Below are positions 15,152 through 22,712 of a DNA stretch of 26,002 bases, piece by piece. A model generated the notes under the pieces. That model was given only the letters and a program-made list of their open reading frames with translations, made no database searches and was not told the origin of the DNA. This stretch comes from Megasphaera sp. UBA5897. GTDB taxonomy: Bacteria; Bacillota; Negativicutes; Veillonellales; Megasphaeraceae. How positions within the stretch are numbered: the first letter of the stretch is position 1; each line of letters opens with the position of its first letter. The position numbers were made by a program, and so were the translations under genes. The stretch covers positions 1 through 26,002 of the forward strand of contig DJEN01000089.1 in the NCBI GenBank assembly GCA_002431345.1. The letters are read 5' to 3'.

Positions 15152-15946
15152 TTACACCATAAAGCCGCCGTATTCTGCTAATGCGTGGCGGCAGTCACAA
15201 TCTGTATCTGCATACAATTCTATACATTTCATTATTAACTGGCGAAGACGAGACGCATTGTCTGCCATACATTCCAATACTTCCGAAGGTGTCAGCTGTT
15301 CCGGTGAAATGCCGGCAGCAAAGTTGGTAACCATCGAAATGGTTGCATAGCAGATTTCGGCTTCACGTGCCAGGCATACTTCCGGCACATTGGTCATGCC
15401 TACTAAGTCGCCGCCCAGTTTTTCATACATTTTTATTTCTGCCGGTGTTTCAAAACGCGGGCCTTCCGTACAAACGTACGTGCCTCCCTGATGCAGCGTA
15501 TACCCGCCTAATTCTTTGCCTGCATCCCATATAGTCTGACGCAGATGAGGACAATACGGTTCTGTCATATCAACATGAACGACTCCGTTTTCACCGCCGT
15601 CAAAAAACGATGTATGACGCATCTTCGTAAAGTCGATGAATTGATCGGGCAGCACCAAATCCCCCGGCTTAAAATCAGCATTGAGTGAGCCCACTGCTGT
15701 AGTAGATAAAATAGCTGTAACGCCAAGCCGTTTTAGTCCCAATATATTCGCGCGATAGTTAATCAGATGCGGCGGAATAGAATGTGTTTTTCCATGACGA
15801 GGCAAAAACACAAGTTCTTTTCCCTTATAGGTGCCGCGGGTATAATGAATGGTACCATAAAACGTGTCTAACTGACTTTCATGCCGGTTTTCCAATATAT
15901 CCGGATTGCAGACACCCGTACCGCCAATGACAGCAAGCAACCCCAT
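15152..15946 (-). CDS. mtnP: Methylthio-nucleoside phosphorylase (MtnP family, probably methylthioinosine type)
   Basis: PNP/MTAP-family trimeric phosphorylase that releases the purine base and methylthioribose 1-phosphate. The family signatures are clear: VIGGTG at 6-11, PRHGKTHSIPPHLINYRAN (about 49-67), and TEGPRFETPAEI with GMTNVPEVCLAREAEICYA (about 160-201). The decisive spot is VTNFAAG (206-212): true MTA phosphorylases read T-D-Y-D there, the two Asp contacting the 6-amino purine, whereas Asn is typical of enzymes for 6-oxopurines. I therefore expect methylthioinosine as substrate. The start at 15946 is chosen because GGAG lies just upstream and the protein then opens with the conserved glycine-rich strand; the longer frame to 15982 would overlap hslO. 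The gap to hslO is 4 bp. Confidence 0.9.
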   Translation of the reverse strand: MGLLAVIGGTGVCNPDILENRHESQLDTFYGTIHYTRGTYKGKELVFLPRHGKTHSIPPHLINYRANILGLKRLGVTAILSTTAVGSLNADFKPGDLVLPDQFIDFTKMRHTSFFDGGENGVVHVDMTEPYCPHLRQTIWDAGKELGGYTLHQGGTYVCTEGPRFETPAEIKMYEKLGGDLVGMTNVPEVCLAREAEICYATISMVTNFAAGISPEQLTPSEVLECMADNASRLRQLIMKCIELYADTDCDCRHALAEYGGFMV

Positions 15947-15950
15947 AGCA

Positions 15951-16844
15951 CTACTCCTTCCCTTTTGTTGTATGCGCTGCATATAAGGCAGCTAATTCAT
16001 CATGACTGATTACATATTTGGCACCGCAGTAATGACACGTCATTTCTACCTGCGGATCTTTTAGCAATTCTTCTTTGTCTTTATCTCGCAGCGTTAATAA
16101 GACACGTTCAATCCGCTGCCGCGAGCAGGTACACTGCCAATATGCGTTTTGACGGAATAATTCTTTATAATGCATACCGCTCAAAATGACCGATACCAGC
16201 TCTTCGCCGTCAGGATGGTCCCGCAAATAGGATGTAATCGGGCCGATTTGTGTAATGTTGGCTTCTACTCTGGCCAAATCCTCTTCTTTCGCTCCCGGCA
16301 GTGCTTGTACCAAAAATCCGCCTGAAGCGGCAATCGTATAATCTTGCTTGACAAGAACGCCTAAACTGATAGTAGACGGAATTTGTTCTGACGTAAAAAG
16401 ATAATAAGCAATATCTTCGGCAATTTCGCCGGATACGAGTTCAGATTGGCTTGTATAGGTCGTCTTTTCCGGTGTAAAGCGCGTTACCGTAAGCTGGCCG
16501 TGCTGACCCACTGCCGTACCGACGTCCAATTTGCCATTTGCTTTTAACGGCAAATCGACAGTGGGATTATCCACATATCCACGTACTTTATTCGTATCAA
16601 ATGCATCGGCATGAACGGCTCCTAAAGGGCCATCTCCAGAAAATTTCAAAGAAACCCCTTCGTGATTTTTATAATCACCGGCCAATAATAACGCCCCGGT
16701 CATCGTCCTGCCCAAAGCGGCACAGGCAACGGGCGATAAATGATGGCGTTTGCGGGCTGTTTCTGTTATGTTGCGCGTCACAGCGACAGAAACGCGAATC
16801 AGTTCGTCTGATGTATAATGAATAATTTTATCTGCTATAGGCAT
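15951..16844 (-). CDS. hslO: Hsp33, redox-regulated molecular chaperone
   Basis: Cytosolic holdase chaperone switched on by oxidative stress: zinc-bound cysteines form disulfides, the C-terminal domain unfolds, and client proteins are held. The 297-residue protein has the N-terminal core (about 1-230, including SLKFSGDGPLGAVHADA and GALLLAGDYKNH) and the zinc-switch cysteines in CTC (about 236-238) and CHYC (about 271-274), the usual CxC...CxxC pattern. The start at 16844 is chosen because MPIADKIIHYTSDELIR is the normal Hsp33 N-terminus and AAAGGAT lies just upstream; the frame extends 49 codons further without family resemblance. It is the first gene of a unit with mtnP, mtnA, ahcY and mtaD. 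Confidence 0.95.
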   Translation of the reverse strand: MPIADKIIHYTSDELIRVSVAVTRNITETARKRHHLSPVACAALGRTMTGALLLAGDYKNHEGVSLKFSGDGPLGAVHADAFDTNKVRGYVDNPTVDLPLKANGKLDVGTAVGQHGQLTVTRFTPEKTTYTSQSELVSGEIAEDIAYYLFTSEQIPSTISLGVLVKQDYTIAASGGFLVQALPGAKEEDLARVEANITQIGPITSYLRDHPDGEELVSVILSGMHYKELFRQNAYWQCTCSRQRIERVLLTLRDKDKEELLKDPQVEMTCHYCGAKYVISHDELAALYAAHTTKGKE

Positions 16845-16881
16845 ACTGTGTAATATCCTTTCTAAAATAAATCTGATTCTT

Positions 16882-16915
16882 ATTATACTACAGGATAGTA
16901 TTTTACGCACTATCC
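16882..16915 (-). promoter_or_regulatory. Candidate hslO-operon promoter with operator-like inverted repeat
   Basis: On the minus strand a perfect TATAAT (16887-16882) lies about 40 bp before the hslO start, but no recognisable -35 is found at 16-18 bp. That position is instead covered by an inverted repeat, GGATAGT (16893-16899) and ACTATCC (16909-16915), separated by 9 bases. It could be an operator or activator site, or a weak hairpin after the 17007 gene. Confidence 0.45.
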
Positions 16916-17006
16916 ACTTCGTATCTTTGCCAGAAACGGCAGCACATATTCTGTATGCATCTTCTCGCATGGCAAATAAAACAGCAACCAAGGATGGACG
17001 TTTCTA

Positions 17007-18221
17007 TCAGCCTGCGCCTAATACACTGCCAACAATGATTCCCAAATAGGTACCAATGACATAGCCAAATGTGCCTACCAGCATGCAGGGGCCAATAAGG
17101 CGAACCCATCCCAACGAAATTGCCATGCCGGCTGCCGTTGTCGGTCCGCCGATGTTGGCATTGGATGCCAGGACAATTTCTTCCAGGCTAAAATGAAACA
17201 GCTTGCCGCCGACAAAGCAAAACAGCATATTGACTAATACAATAATCAAGCAAAATACAAACAGAAACGGCGCATTTAAAATGATTTCCATGACAGATGC
17301 CGGAACACCAATGGCAAAGAAAAACAAATAAATGAAAAAGGTGCCGATTTCCTGCGCCCCATTCATATAGGCAATTTGTTTTTCGCAGCATGTGGCAAAT
17401 ACCATAGAAATAATAGTAATCCAGACATACTGGCTGCCAAAAAACGTGTTGCACATATGCAGGACATTGGATTCTGTCGGAATCGCACTGCCCAGCCATG
17501 TACCGATAGCTTTGGAAACCGTGACGACTAATACGGCATACGTAATGTTAAAAGCAATATCTTTTAAGGAAATATCGCGCCGGCTCCAATAAGCGGCTGC
17601 CTGGGTAATGCCTTCTTTGGAAACACCTTTTTGCTCTACGTCCTGAATATGAGGATGCAGGTAATGGCGGCGGAAAAATGCGTTTCCTACAATAGCTAAG
17701 AGAATGAGAAAATAAATAGCCATATTTAAATTGTCTGCCACGATAGTAGAAGAAATAATAGTACTGTGCGGTTTGAATACATCTGCCAAGGCGACAAAAT
17801 TCACGCCGCCGCCGATATACGATCCGGTCATCATCGCTGCTACTTTAGGCAAATCTTCGATAGAAGACTGCAGTAAGATAGTAGCCACTACTGCACCCAC
17901 TACGGTTCCGGCAGCTCCAATGAGAAAAATAAATAAGAGACGGCCTGTTTCCCGCCAGATTTTACTCAGATTAGCCTGCAGCAGCAGCAGCGGAATCGCA
18001 ATAGGAACGGCATATCCCCACACGACATCGTCAAAAATCGGAGCGTGCGTAGGAATTACACGGCAGTTGACCAGTACAACAGCTAAAAGAATAGCAATGA
18101 CAGCACCGGAAATCTTAGAGGCCCACATATACGTATGTTCCAAATAAATGGCGAGCGAAACTGCCAGCAGCATAATAGAGGCCAAAAGCCACGTGTTGTC
18201 AGGACTAATGAATGCGTTCAT
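17007..18221 (-). CDS. DUF819 family integral membrane protein (YjcL-like)
   Basis: A polytopic membrane protein of 404 residues that I place in the DUF819/YjcL family, whose function is not firmly known; the overall look is that of a transporter. It starts with a hydrophobic helix (LLASIMLLAVSLAIYL), shows roughly ten such segments, and has helix breaks such as YAVPIAIPLLLLQANL, MTGSYIGGGVNFVALAD and LASNANIGGPTTAAGMA. The last two are glycine- and asparagine-rich half-helix motifs of the kind that line substrate sites in inverted-repeat carriers. A cytosolic loop lies near 195-215. It has its own strong promoter and an AAAGGGAG ribosome site. No clear terminator separates it from hslO 160 bp downstream, so some read-through into the salvage operon is possible. 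Confidence 0.85.
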   Translation of the reverse strand: MNAFISPDNTWLLASIMLLAVSLAIYLEHTYMWASKISGAVIAILLAVVLVNCRVIPTHAPIFDDVVWGYAVPIAIPLLLLQANLSKIWRETGRLLFIFLIGAAGTVVGAVVATILLQSSIEDLPKVAAMMTGSYIGGGVNFVALADVFKPHSTIISSTIVADNLNMAIYFLILLAIVGNAFFRRHYLHPHIQDVEQKGVSKEGITQAAAYWSRRDISLKDIAFNITYAVLVVTVSKAIGTWLGSAIPTESNVLHMCNTFFGSQYVWITIISMVFATCCEKQIAYMNGAQEIGTFFIYLFFFAIGVPASVMEIILNAPFLFVFCLIIVLVNMLFCFVGGKLFHFSLEEIVLASNANIGGPTTAAGMAISLGWVRLIGPCMLVGTFGYVIGTYLGIIVGSVLGAG

Positions 18222-18269
18222 AAAAAATCTCCCTTTACATATTTGATATATAATAATTCCAACTCACTT

Positions 18270-18298
18270 ATTATAGGCAACTTTACTTAGATTGACAA
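18270..18298 (-). promoter_or_regulatory. Promoter of the DUF819 gene
   Basis: On the minus strand TTGTCA (18298-18293) and TATAAT (18275-18270) are 17 bp apart, about 50 bp before the start codon. Confidence 0.8.
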
Positions 18299-18330
18299 GA
18301 CAGATTGCAAAATAAGTTTTATCATATGAA

Positions 18331-18367
18331 AAAAGGGCTGTCACATCATGATGTGATAAGCCCTTTT
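18331..18367 (-). terminator. Rho-independent terminator after rpe
   Basis: AAAAGGGCT and TCACATC pair with GATGTGA and AGCCCTTTT around a 2-base loop with one small internal bulge. On the minus strand it ends in a run of T residues. It closes the fmt-to-rpe operon; the plus-strand side also has T residues. Confidence 0.85.
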
Positions 18368-18406
18368 CTGCCATATTTCGTATATAAGCCTGTCCGTATA
18401 CAACGA

Positions 18407-19057
18407 CTATGCATGCAGCGCTGCAATAGCCGCTTTTCTATCTGCAGCACCAAAGACGGCACTGCCGGCAACTAAAAACGAAGCCCCTGCATCCTTGACA
18501 GATTGTACTGTTTGTGTGTTTACGCCGCCGTCTACTTCAATTACGGCCTGCGTATTGCCTGCAGCAGCCAGCAGTTCATTTGCCTGGCGAATTTTTGTCA
18601 AGGTATAGGGAATAAACTTTTGACCGCCAAATCCGGGGTTGACGCTCATAATAAGAATCATATCAAGCTGAGAAGCCACACACGATACGGTGCTGACCGG
18701 TGTAGCCGGGTTCAAGGCTACGCCGCATTTCATGCCGGCTTCACGGATTTGCTGCAGTACGCGGTCCAAATGAATGCATGCTTCTTGGTGAACCGTTACA
18801 TACTGCACGCCTGCTTTTGCCAAGCCGTTAATATACGTTTCCGGATGTTCTACCATCAAATGCGCATCAAAAGGCAGCTGTGTACACGAGCGCAAAGCGG
18901 CTACGACAGGAACCCCAAAGGTAAGATTGGGGACAAAATGCCCATCCATCAAATCAAGATGTATGCAGTCCGCACCGTTTGCTTCGACATCTTGGATTTC
19001 TTCGGCAAGGCGTGAAAAATCAGCAGATAAAATAGAGGGACAGACCATAATAGACAT
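18407..19057 (-). CDS. rpe: Ribulose-phosphate 3-epimerase
   Basis: Interconverts ribulose 5-phosphate and xylulose 5-phosphate in the pentose phosphate pathway. The 216-residue TIM barrel carries CPSILSADF at 6-14, IHLDLMDGHFVPNLTFG with metal and catalytic residues His33 and Asp35, HLMVEHPE with His66, SVNPGFGGQKFI, and VDGGVN with the second catalytic Asp at about 175. It starts 2 bp after the rsgA stop, so it is translated from the same message, with AAAGGAAA as ribosome site inside the end of rsgA. The rsgA-rpe pairing is common in Firmicutes. The gene is last in its operon, followed by the terminator at 18331-18367. Confidence 0.96.
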   Translation of the reverse strand: MSIMVCPSILSADFSRLAEEIQDVEANGADCIHLDLMDGHFVPNLTFGVPVVAALRSCTQLPFDAHLMVEHPETYINGLAKAGVQYVTVHQEACIHLDRVLQQIREAGMKCGVALNPATPVSTVSCVASQLDMILIMSVNPGFGGQKFIPYTLTKIRQANELLAAAGNTQAVIEVDGGVNTQTVQSVKDAGASFLVAGSAVFGAADRKAAIAALHA

Positions 19058-19059
19058 AA

Positions 19060-19920
19060 CTATCGTTTCCTTTCTGTAATAGATGCTAAAATCTTACAAT
19101 ACGTTTCATACCGTTCTTTTTGTATCAAGCCTTCCTGTACAGCTTCTTTGACAGGACAATCCGGTTCCGAAAGATGCAGGCAGGAAGAAAAACGACAATG
19201 CCCGCCGTAAGGCGCCATATCAGGAAACAATGGAAAAATCTCCTTTGCATCCAAATGTTCAAATTCCAATGAACTAAAACCTGGCGTGTCGACGACATAC
19301 GTATCTTCTTCCAGCTTCATGATTTCTGAATGGCGGGTCGTATGACGCCCTCGCTTAATTTTTTCGCTCACAGCACCAATAGATAAATCGTGCCTGTTTA
19401 AAATCTTGGATAAGAGACTGGATTTACCGACGCCGGAGGGACCGGCAAAGGCTGTCATTTTGTGGGGCAGCAGCGCTTTGATGGGTTCCAGCCCTTCTTC
19501 TTCTTTAGCTGAAACAAGGTATACTTCATAGCCGCACTGTGTATAAAAGCGGCAGTATGCCTGCGCCGTAGAAGCATCCAAATCACACTTATTGAAACAG
19601 AGTTTGGGATGGATGCCGCCGTATTCACAGGTCATCAAAATCTTGTCAATCAAAAATTGGTTGGGATCGGGTGATTGGGCTGCCATAATGACAAACATTT
19701 GATCAATGTTTGCAATAGCTGGCCTGCGAAGGTATGTTTTCCGCGGCAGTATCTTTTCGACAACGCCTTTGCATCCGCCCAGCTCGGTAATTTCAAGTTC
19801 ATCGCCGACGAGGATTTTGGTTTTGATTTTACCTCGCCGACGACATTCTACCAGCTCATCTGCTCCTATATCTACATAGTAATATCCATTATAATTTTTT
19901 ATAACGCGACCGATTGTCAT
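19060..19920 (-). CDS. rsgA: Ribosome small-subunit biogenesis GTPase RsgA
   Basis: Circularly permuted GTPase that checks late 30S assembly. The 286 residues comprise an N-terminal OB fold (about 1-65), then the GTPase motifs in permuted order: NKCD (110-113, G4), VSAK (136-139, G5), GPSGVGKSSLL (160-170, G1), and DTPGFSS (211-217, G3). A C-terminal zinc domain is seen in GHCRFSSCLHLSEPDC (about 240-255, Cys-Cys-His-Cys). It lies 15 bp after prkC and 2 bp before rpe. In Bacillus, the kinase PrkC phosphorylates RsgA, so the adjacency to a PASTA kinase may be functionally meaningful; that link is known for the family and not shown by this sequence. Confidence 0.96.
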   Translation of the reverse strand: MTIGRVIKNYNGYYYVDIGADELVECRRRGKIKTKILVGDELEITELGGCKGVVEKILPRKTYLRRPAIANIDQMFVIMAAQSPDPNQFLIDKILMTCEYGGIHPKLCFNKCDLDASTAQAYCRFYTQCGYEVYLVSAKEEEGLEPIKALLPHKMTAFAGPSGVGKSSLLSKILNRHDLSIGAVSEKIKRGRHTTRHSEIMKLEEDTYVVDTPGFSSLEFEHLDAKEIFPLFPDMAPYGGHCRFSSCLHLSEPDCPVKEAVQEGLIQKERYETYCKILASITERKR

Positions 19921-19935
19921 ATGTCTCCTATTGTG

Positions 19936-21897
19936 TTAAATGTACTGATCTTGAACCAAGGAATTATTAATATATACTTTAACCCGCGTCCGGCCAGTAC
20001 CGCTTACGTTTTTCGTAATGCTGTCGCCGCCGGATTGGTTTCTATCATATACGACACGGGAACCGTTGTCATCATTGACGACGATCTGTACATGCTGGCT
20101 GGAAGCCCCGCTGGGAACACTGATATTGACGGTTCCATAATGAGGTGTTCCTGCCGGTTCCTGATTGTTGGCGTTACTGTCTGCCGTGCCGGATCCGGAA
20201 CCGGATGAATCCGATGCATCTGCTGCCGGGTATTCAACCGTCAAATCAACGGTTTTATCATCCCGGACGCTTTGACCGGTAACTTTAGCTTGTCCATTGT
20301 CTTTCGACGAATCCAGATTAGCCACATTGCCTACGGAATAGCCGGCATTTTCCAGTGCCTGTACGGCTGCGTCCAAGGGCATGCCGCTGGTATTAGGCAC
20401 ATTGGCATCCGTTTTTGCCGTATTTTTATTCTTACTGCTGTCACTCTTGCGGCAGACTACGACATCTATGGCTGTTCCCTTGGCTACTTTCTGCGGTGAA
20501 GACGGATTTTGGCTGACAATCTTCCCGTCTGCATAGGTATCGCTTTCTGTATAATGGACGGAGCCTATTTTCAGGCCGATTTCTTTTAATTTCTTTTTCG
20601 CTTCATCCAAGGTCAAATCCCGTAAATCCGGTATGAGTACTTCAGAGCCTTTATTGCCCTTGCTGACTGTCAAATAAATAGTTCGGTTTTCTTTGACGAC
20701 AGCTCCGCCGGAAGGCGTTTGCGAAATAACTTCACCAACCGGTACTTCAGAGCTTTCTACTTCTTTGACGGAAACATCCAAATGTTTCTTAGACAGGATT
20801 TCTTTGGCAATTTCCACTTGTTTTCCCGTTACATCCGGGACGGTAATGTTTTCTGTACTCCAAAAATTACCAAACGAGAAAAAGGCCCACATAAACGCAA
20901 CGAGAAAGATACCCAGCATGCCGATAATAATTGTTTTTTGTGAATGGCTGCTGGTCCAATCCATAAGCCGCGAGAAAAGGTTCTTCTTTTTCTTTTCTTC
21001 TTCTATTTTTAAAGGCGGCAGTTTTTGGGTCGCGAAATTATTTTTAATAATCGGCATGGCACCTTTATTGGTATTGACAAACCCTTGGGAAAGACGCAGT
21101 TCTGACATCATTTCGCCAATGGACTGGAAACGGTCATCCGGATTTTTAGCCATGGCCTTGAGGATACACTGTTCGACCAGCCTGGGAATGCGGCGATTGT
21201 ATTTGGTAGGCAGAGGAATATCATCCTGTACATGCTGCAGGGCGACACTGATTGCCGTATCCCCTTCAAAAGGAACGACGCCGGTCATCATTTCATACAT
21301 GACGACACCGAGTGAATAAATATCTGTCCGTTCATCGACAGGTCCGCCGCTGGCTTGTTCCGGTGAAAAATAATGAACCGATCCCAACACGGCATGGTCA
21401 TCTTTATTGCCTACGCTGGAATTGATAGCCCGGGCAATGCCGAAATCAGCTACTTTAATACGGCCTGTTTCTGTGACCAATATATTATGCGGCTTGATGT
21501 CGCAGTGGACAATGCCGTTTTTATGCGCATTTTCTAAGGCTTCCCCGATATCAAAGGTAATTTGAATAGAAGTATTAATCGGAAGATGTCCATGTTTTTC
21601 TATATATTCTTTTAGTGTTTCACCGCGCACATATTCCATGACGATATAGTGCACATTTTCGTCGTAGCCGACGTCATATATATTGACGATATTCGGATGG
21701 GACAATTTGGCAGCTGCCTGCGCTTCTTGGCGAAAACGGACAACGAAATCATGGTCGTTGCCATATTTGGAGTGCAGCACTTTCACAGCTACAATGCGAT
21801 CCAGCAGGATGTCTTGTGCTTTATACACAATAGCCATGCCGCCTACGCCGACTTTTTCTAATATCTTATATCTATTATCTAAGATATGACCAATCAT
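19936..21897 (-). CDS. prkC: PASTA-domain Ser/Thr protein kinase (PrkC/PknB type)
   Basis: Membrane receptor kinase that senses muropeptides or cell-wall state. From the chosen start, the kinase domain is about 10-270: GVGGMA loop, AVKVL with Lys39, HCDIKPHN with Asp133, DFG with Asp151, and SPEQ. A Lys-rich juxtamembrane segment (about 296-309) precedes a transmembrane helix (about 322-343). Three PASTA repeats then start at ITVPDVTG, VLIPDLRD and ANVPNTSG, followed by a Ser/Gly linker and an extra C-terminal beta-rich domain. The catalytic loop reads HCD instead of HRD. The start at 21897 opens with the conserved MIG(x)LDNRYKIL and has GGTGG upstream; an in-frame ATG at 21921 is the alternative. 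The cognate phosphatase gene stp lies just upstream. Confidence 0.95.
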   Translation of the reverse strand: MIGHILDNRYKILEKVGVGGMAIVYKAQDILLDRIVAVKVLHSKYGNDHDFVVRFRQEAQAAAKLSHPNIVNIYDVGYDENVHYIVMEYVRGETLKEYIEKHGHLPINTSIQITFDIGEALENAHKNGIVHCDIKPHNILVTETGRIKVADFGIARAINSSVGNKDDHAVLGSVHYFSPEQASGGPVDERTDIYSLGVVMYEMMTGVVPFEGDTAISVALQHVQDDIPLPTKYNRRIPRLVEQCILKAMAKNPDDRFQSIGEMMSELRLSQGFVNTNKGAMPIIKNNFATQKLPPLKIEEEKKKKNLFSRLMDWTSSHSQKTIIIGMLGIFLVAFMWAFFSFGNFWSTENITVPDVTGKQVEIAKEILSKKHLDVSVKEVESSEVPVGEVISQTPSGGAVVKENRTIYLTVSKGNKGSEVLIPDLRDLTLDEAKKKLKEIGLKIGSVHYTESDTYADGKIVSQNPSSPQKVAKGTAIDVVVCRKSDSSKNKNTAKTDANVPNTSGMPLDAAVQALENAGYSVGNVANLDSSKDNGQAKVTGQSVRDDKTVDLTVEYPAADASDSSGSGSGTADSNANNQEPAGTPHYGTVNISVPSGASSQHVQIVVNDDNGSRVVYDRNQSGGDSITKNVSGTGRTRVKVYINNSLVQDQYI

Positions 21898-21935
21898 TTT
21901 TAGATTTTCCACCACTTTCATAGTCGTAATCTTGA

Positions 21936-22643
21936 TTATATGGTTGTTAAGATGGCAGTAACATTATCTTTGGCACCATTTTCATACACTGTTTCAAACA
22001 ATCCATTGATGATGTCACGCTCATTGCGGCCGTAGTCTCCAATGGCTGCTGCTAATACGTCTGTGTCAATAAATGACGTCAGGCCGTCAGAACAAATCAA
22101 AATTCTATCCTGGGGCAGTACCGGAAACGCCCCGCTGTCCACCAGCAGATTTTCATCTACGCCGACAGCCCGTGTCAGGACATGGCGCTGCGGATGATTT
22201 TTTACTTCATCAGCAGTGATTTTTCCTTTATCCAGGAGTACCTGTACAATCGTATGATCTGTGGATATTTGCTTAAATTCGCCGTCGCGGTATAAATAAA
22301 TGCGGCTGTCTCCTACGTGCCCCCAAAATGCATAATGGCGGGCCAATGTAACAATAGAAATCGTCGTCCCCATTCCCTGCAGCGACGGGTCTATCGTCGT
22401 TTTGCTAAGGATACAGGAATTGGCATATTGAATTGCCTTTTCTAATTGTACTGGTGCTGCGTAGGTGAAATTTTTAAAATAGTATGCAATCGCTTCTACT
22501 GCCGTCCGGCTGGCTATTTCTCCGCCTACATAACCGCCCATACCGTCTGCTACGGCTAAGACATTTTGTTCCTGGCTGATATAGAAAGAATCTTCGTTTA
22601 CTTTGCGCACCAAACCAATCTTTGATTCACCGTATGTGCCCAA
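21936..22643 (-). CDS. stp: PP2C-family Ser/Thr phosphatase (Stp/PrpC)
   Basis: Metal-dependent phosphatase that reverses phosphorylation by the neighbouring PASTA kinase. The roughly 235-residue protein has the full PP2C set: RKVNEDSF, VADGMGGYVGGE, GMGTTI, FWGHVGDSRIYL, HVLTRAVG, ICSDGLTSFID and AKDNVTAIL, with the metal-binding Asp residues intact. Start choice: TTG at 22643, because AGAGGA lies 9 bases upstream and the product then begins just before the conserved YGESKIGLVR. The longer GTG start at 22661 lacks a ribosome site. There is no transmembrane segment. It lies about 70 bp after rlmN and about 40 bp before prkC, the standard order. Confidence 0.95.
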   Translation of the reverse strand: MGTYGESKIGLVRKVNEDSFYISQEQNVLAVADGMGGYVGGEIASRTAVEAIAYYFKNFTYAAPVQLEKAIQYANSCILSKTTIDPSLQGMGTTISIVTLARHYAFWGHVGDSRIYLYRDGEFKQISTDHTIVQVLLDKGKITADEVKNHPQRHVLTRAVGVDENLLVDSGAFPVLPQDRILICSDGLTSFIDTDVLAAAIGDYGRNERDIINGLFETVYENGAKDNVTAILTTI

Positions 22644-22712
22644 ATTCTCACGTCCTCTCACGGTGTTTTATTACTGGGTATACATAATTCATATCATATT
22701 CCCCATCACATG

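Noticed and set aside
15947..15982. Longer N-terminus for the MtnP-family protein
   Set aside because: It would overlap the end of hslO and adds residues without resemblance; the start at 15946 has its own GGAG site.
16845..16991. 49-residue N-terminal extension of Hsp33
   Set aside because: It crosses the promoter-like TATAAT and lacks family resemblance; the normal Hsp33 N-terminus starts at 16844 with a ribosome site.
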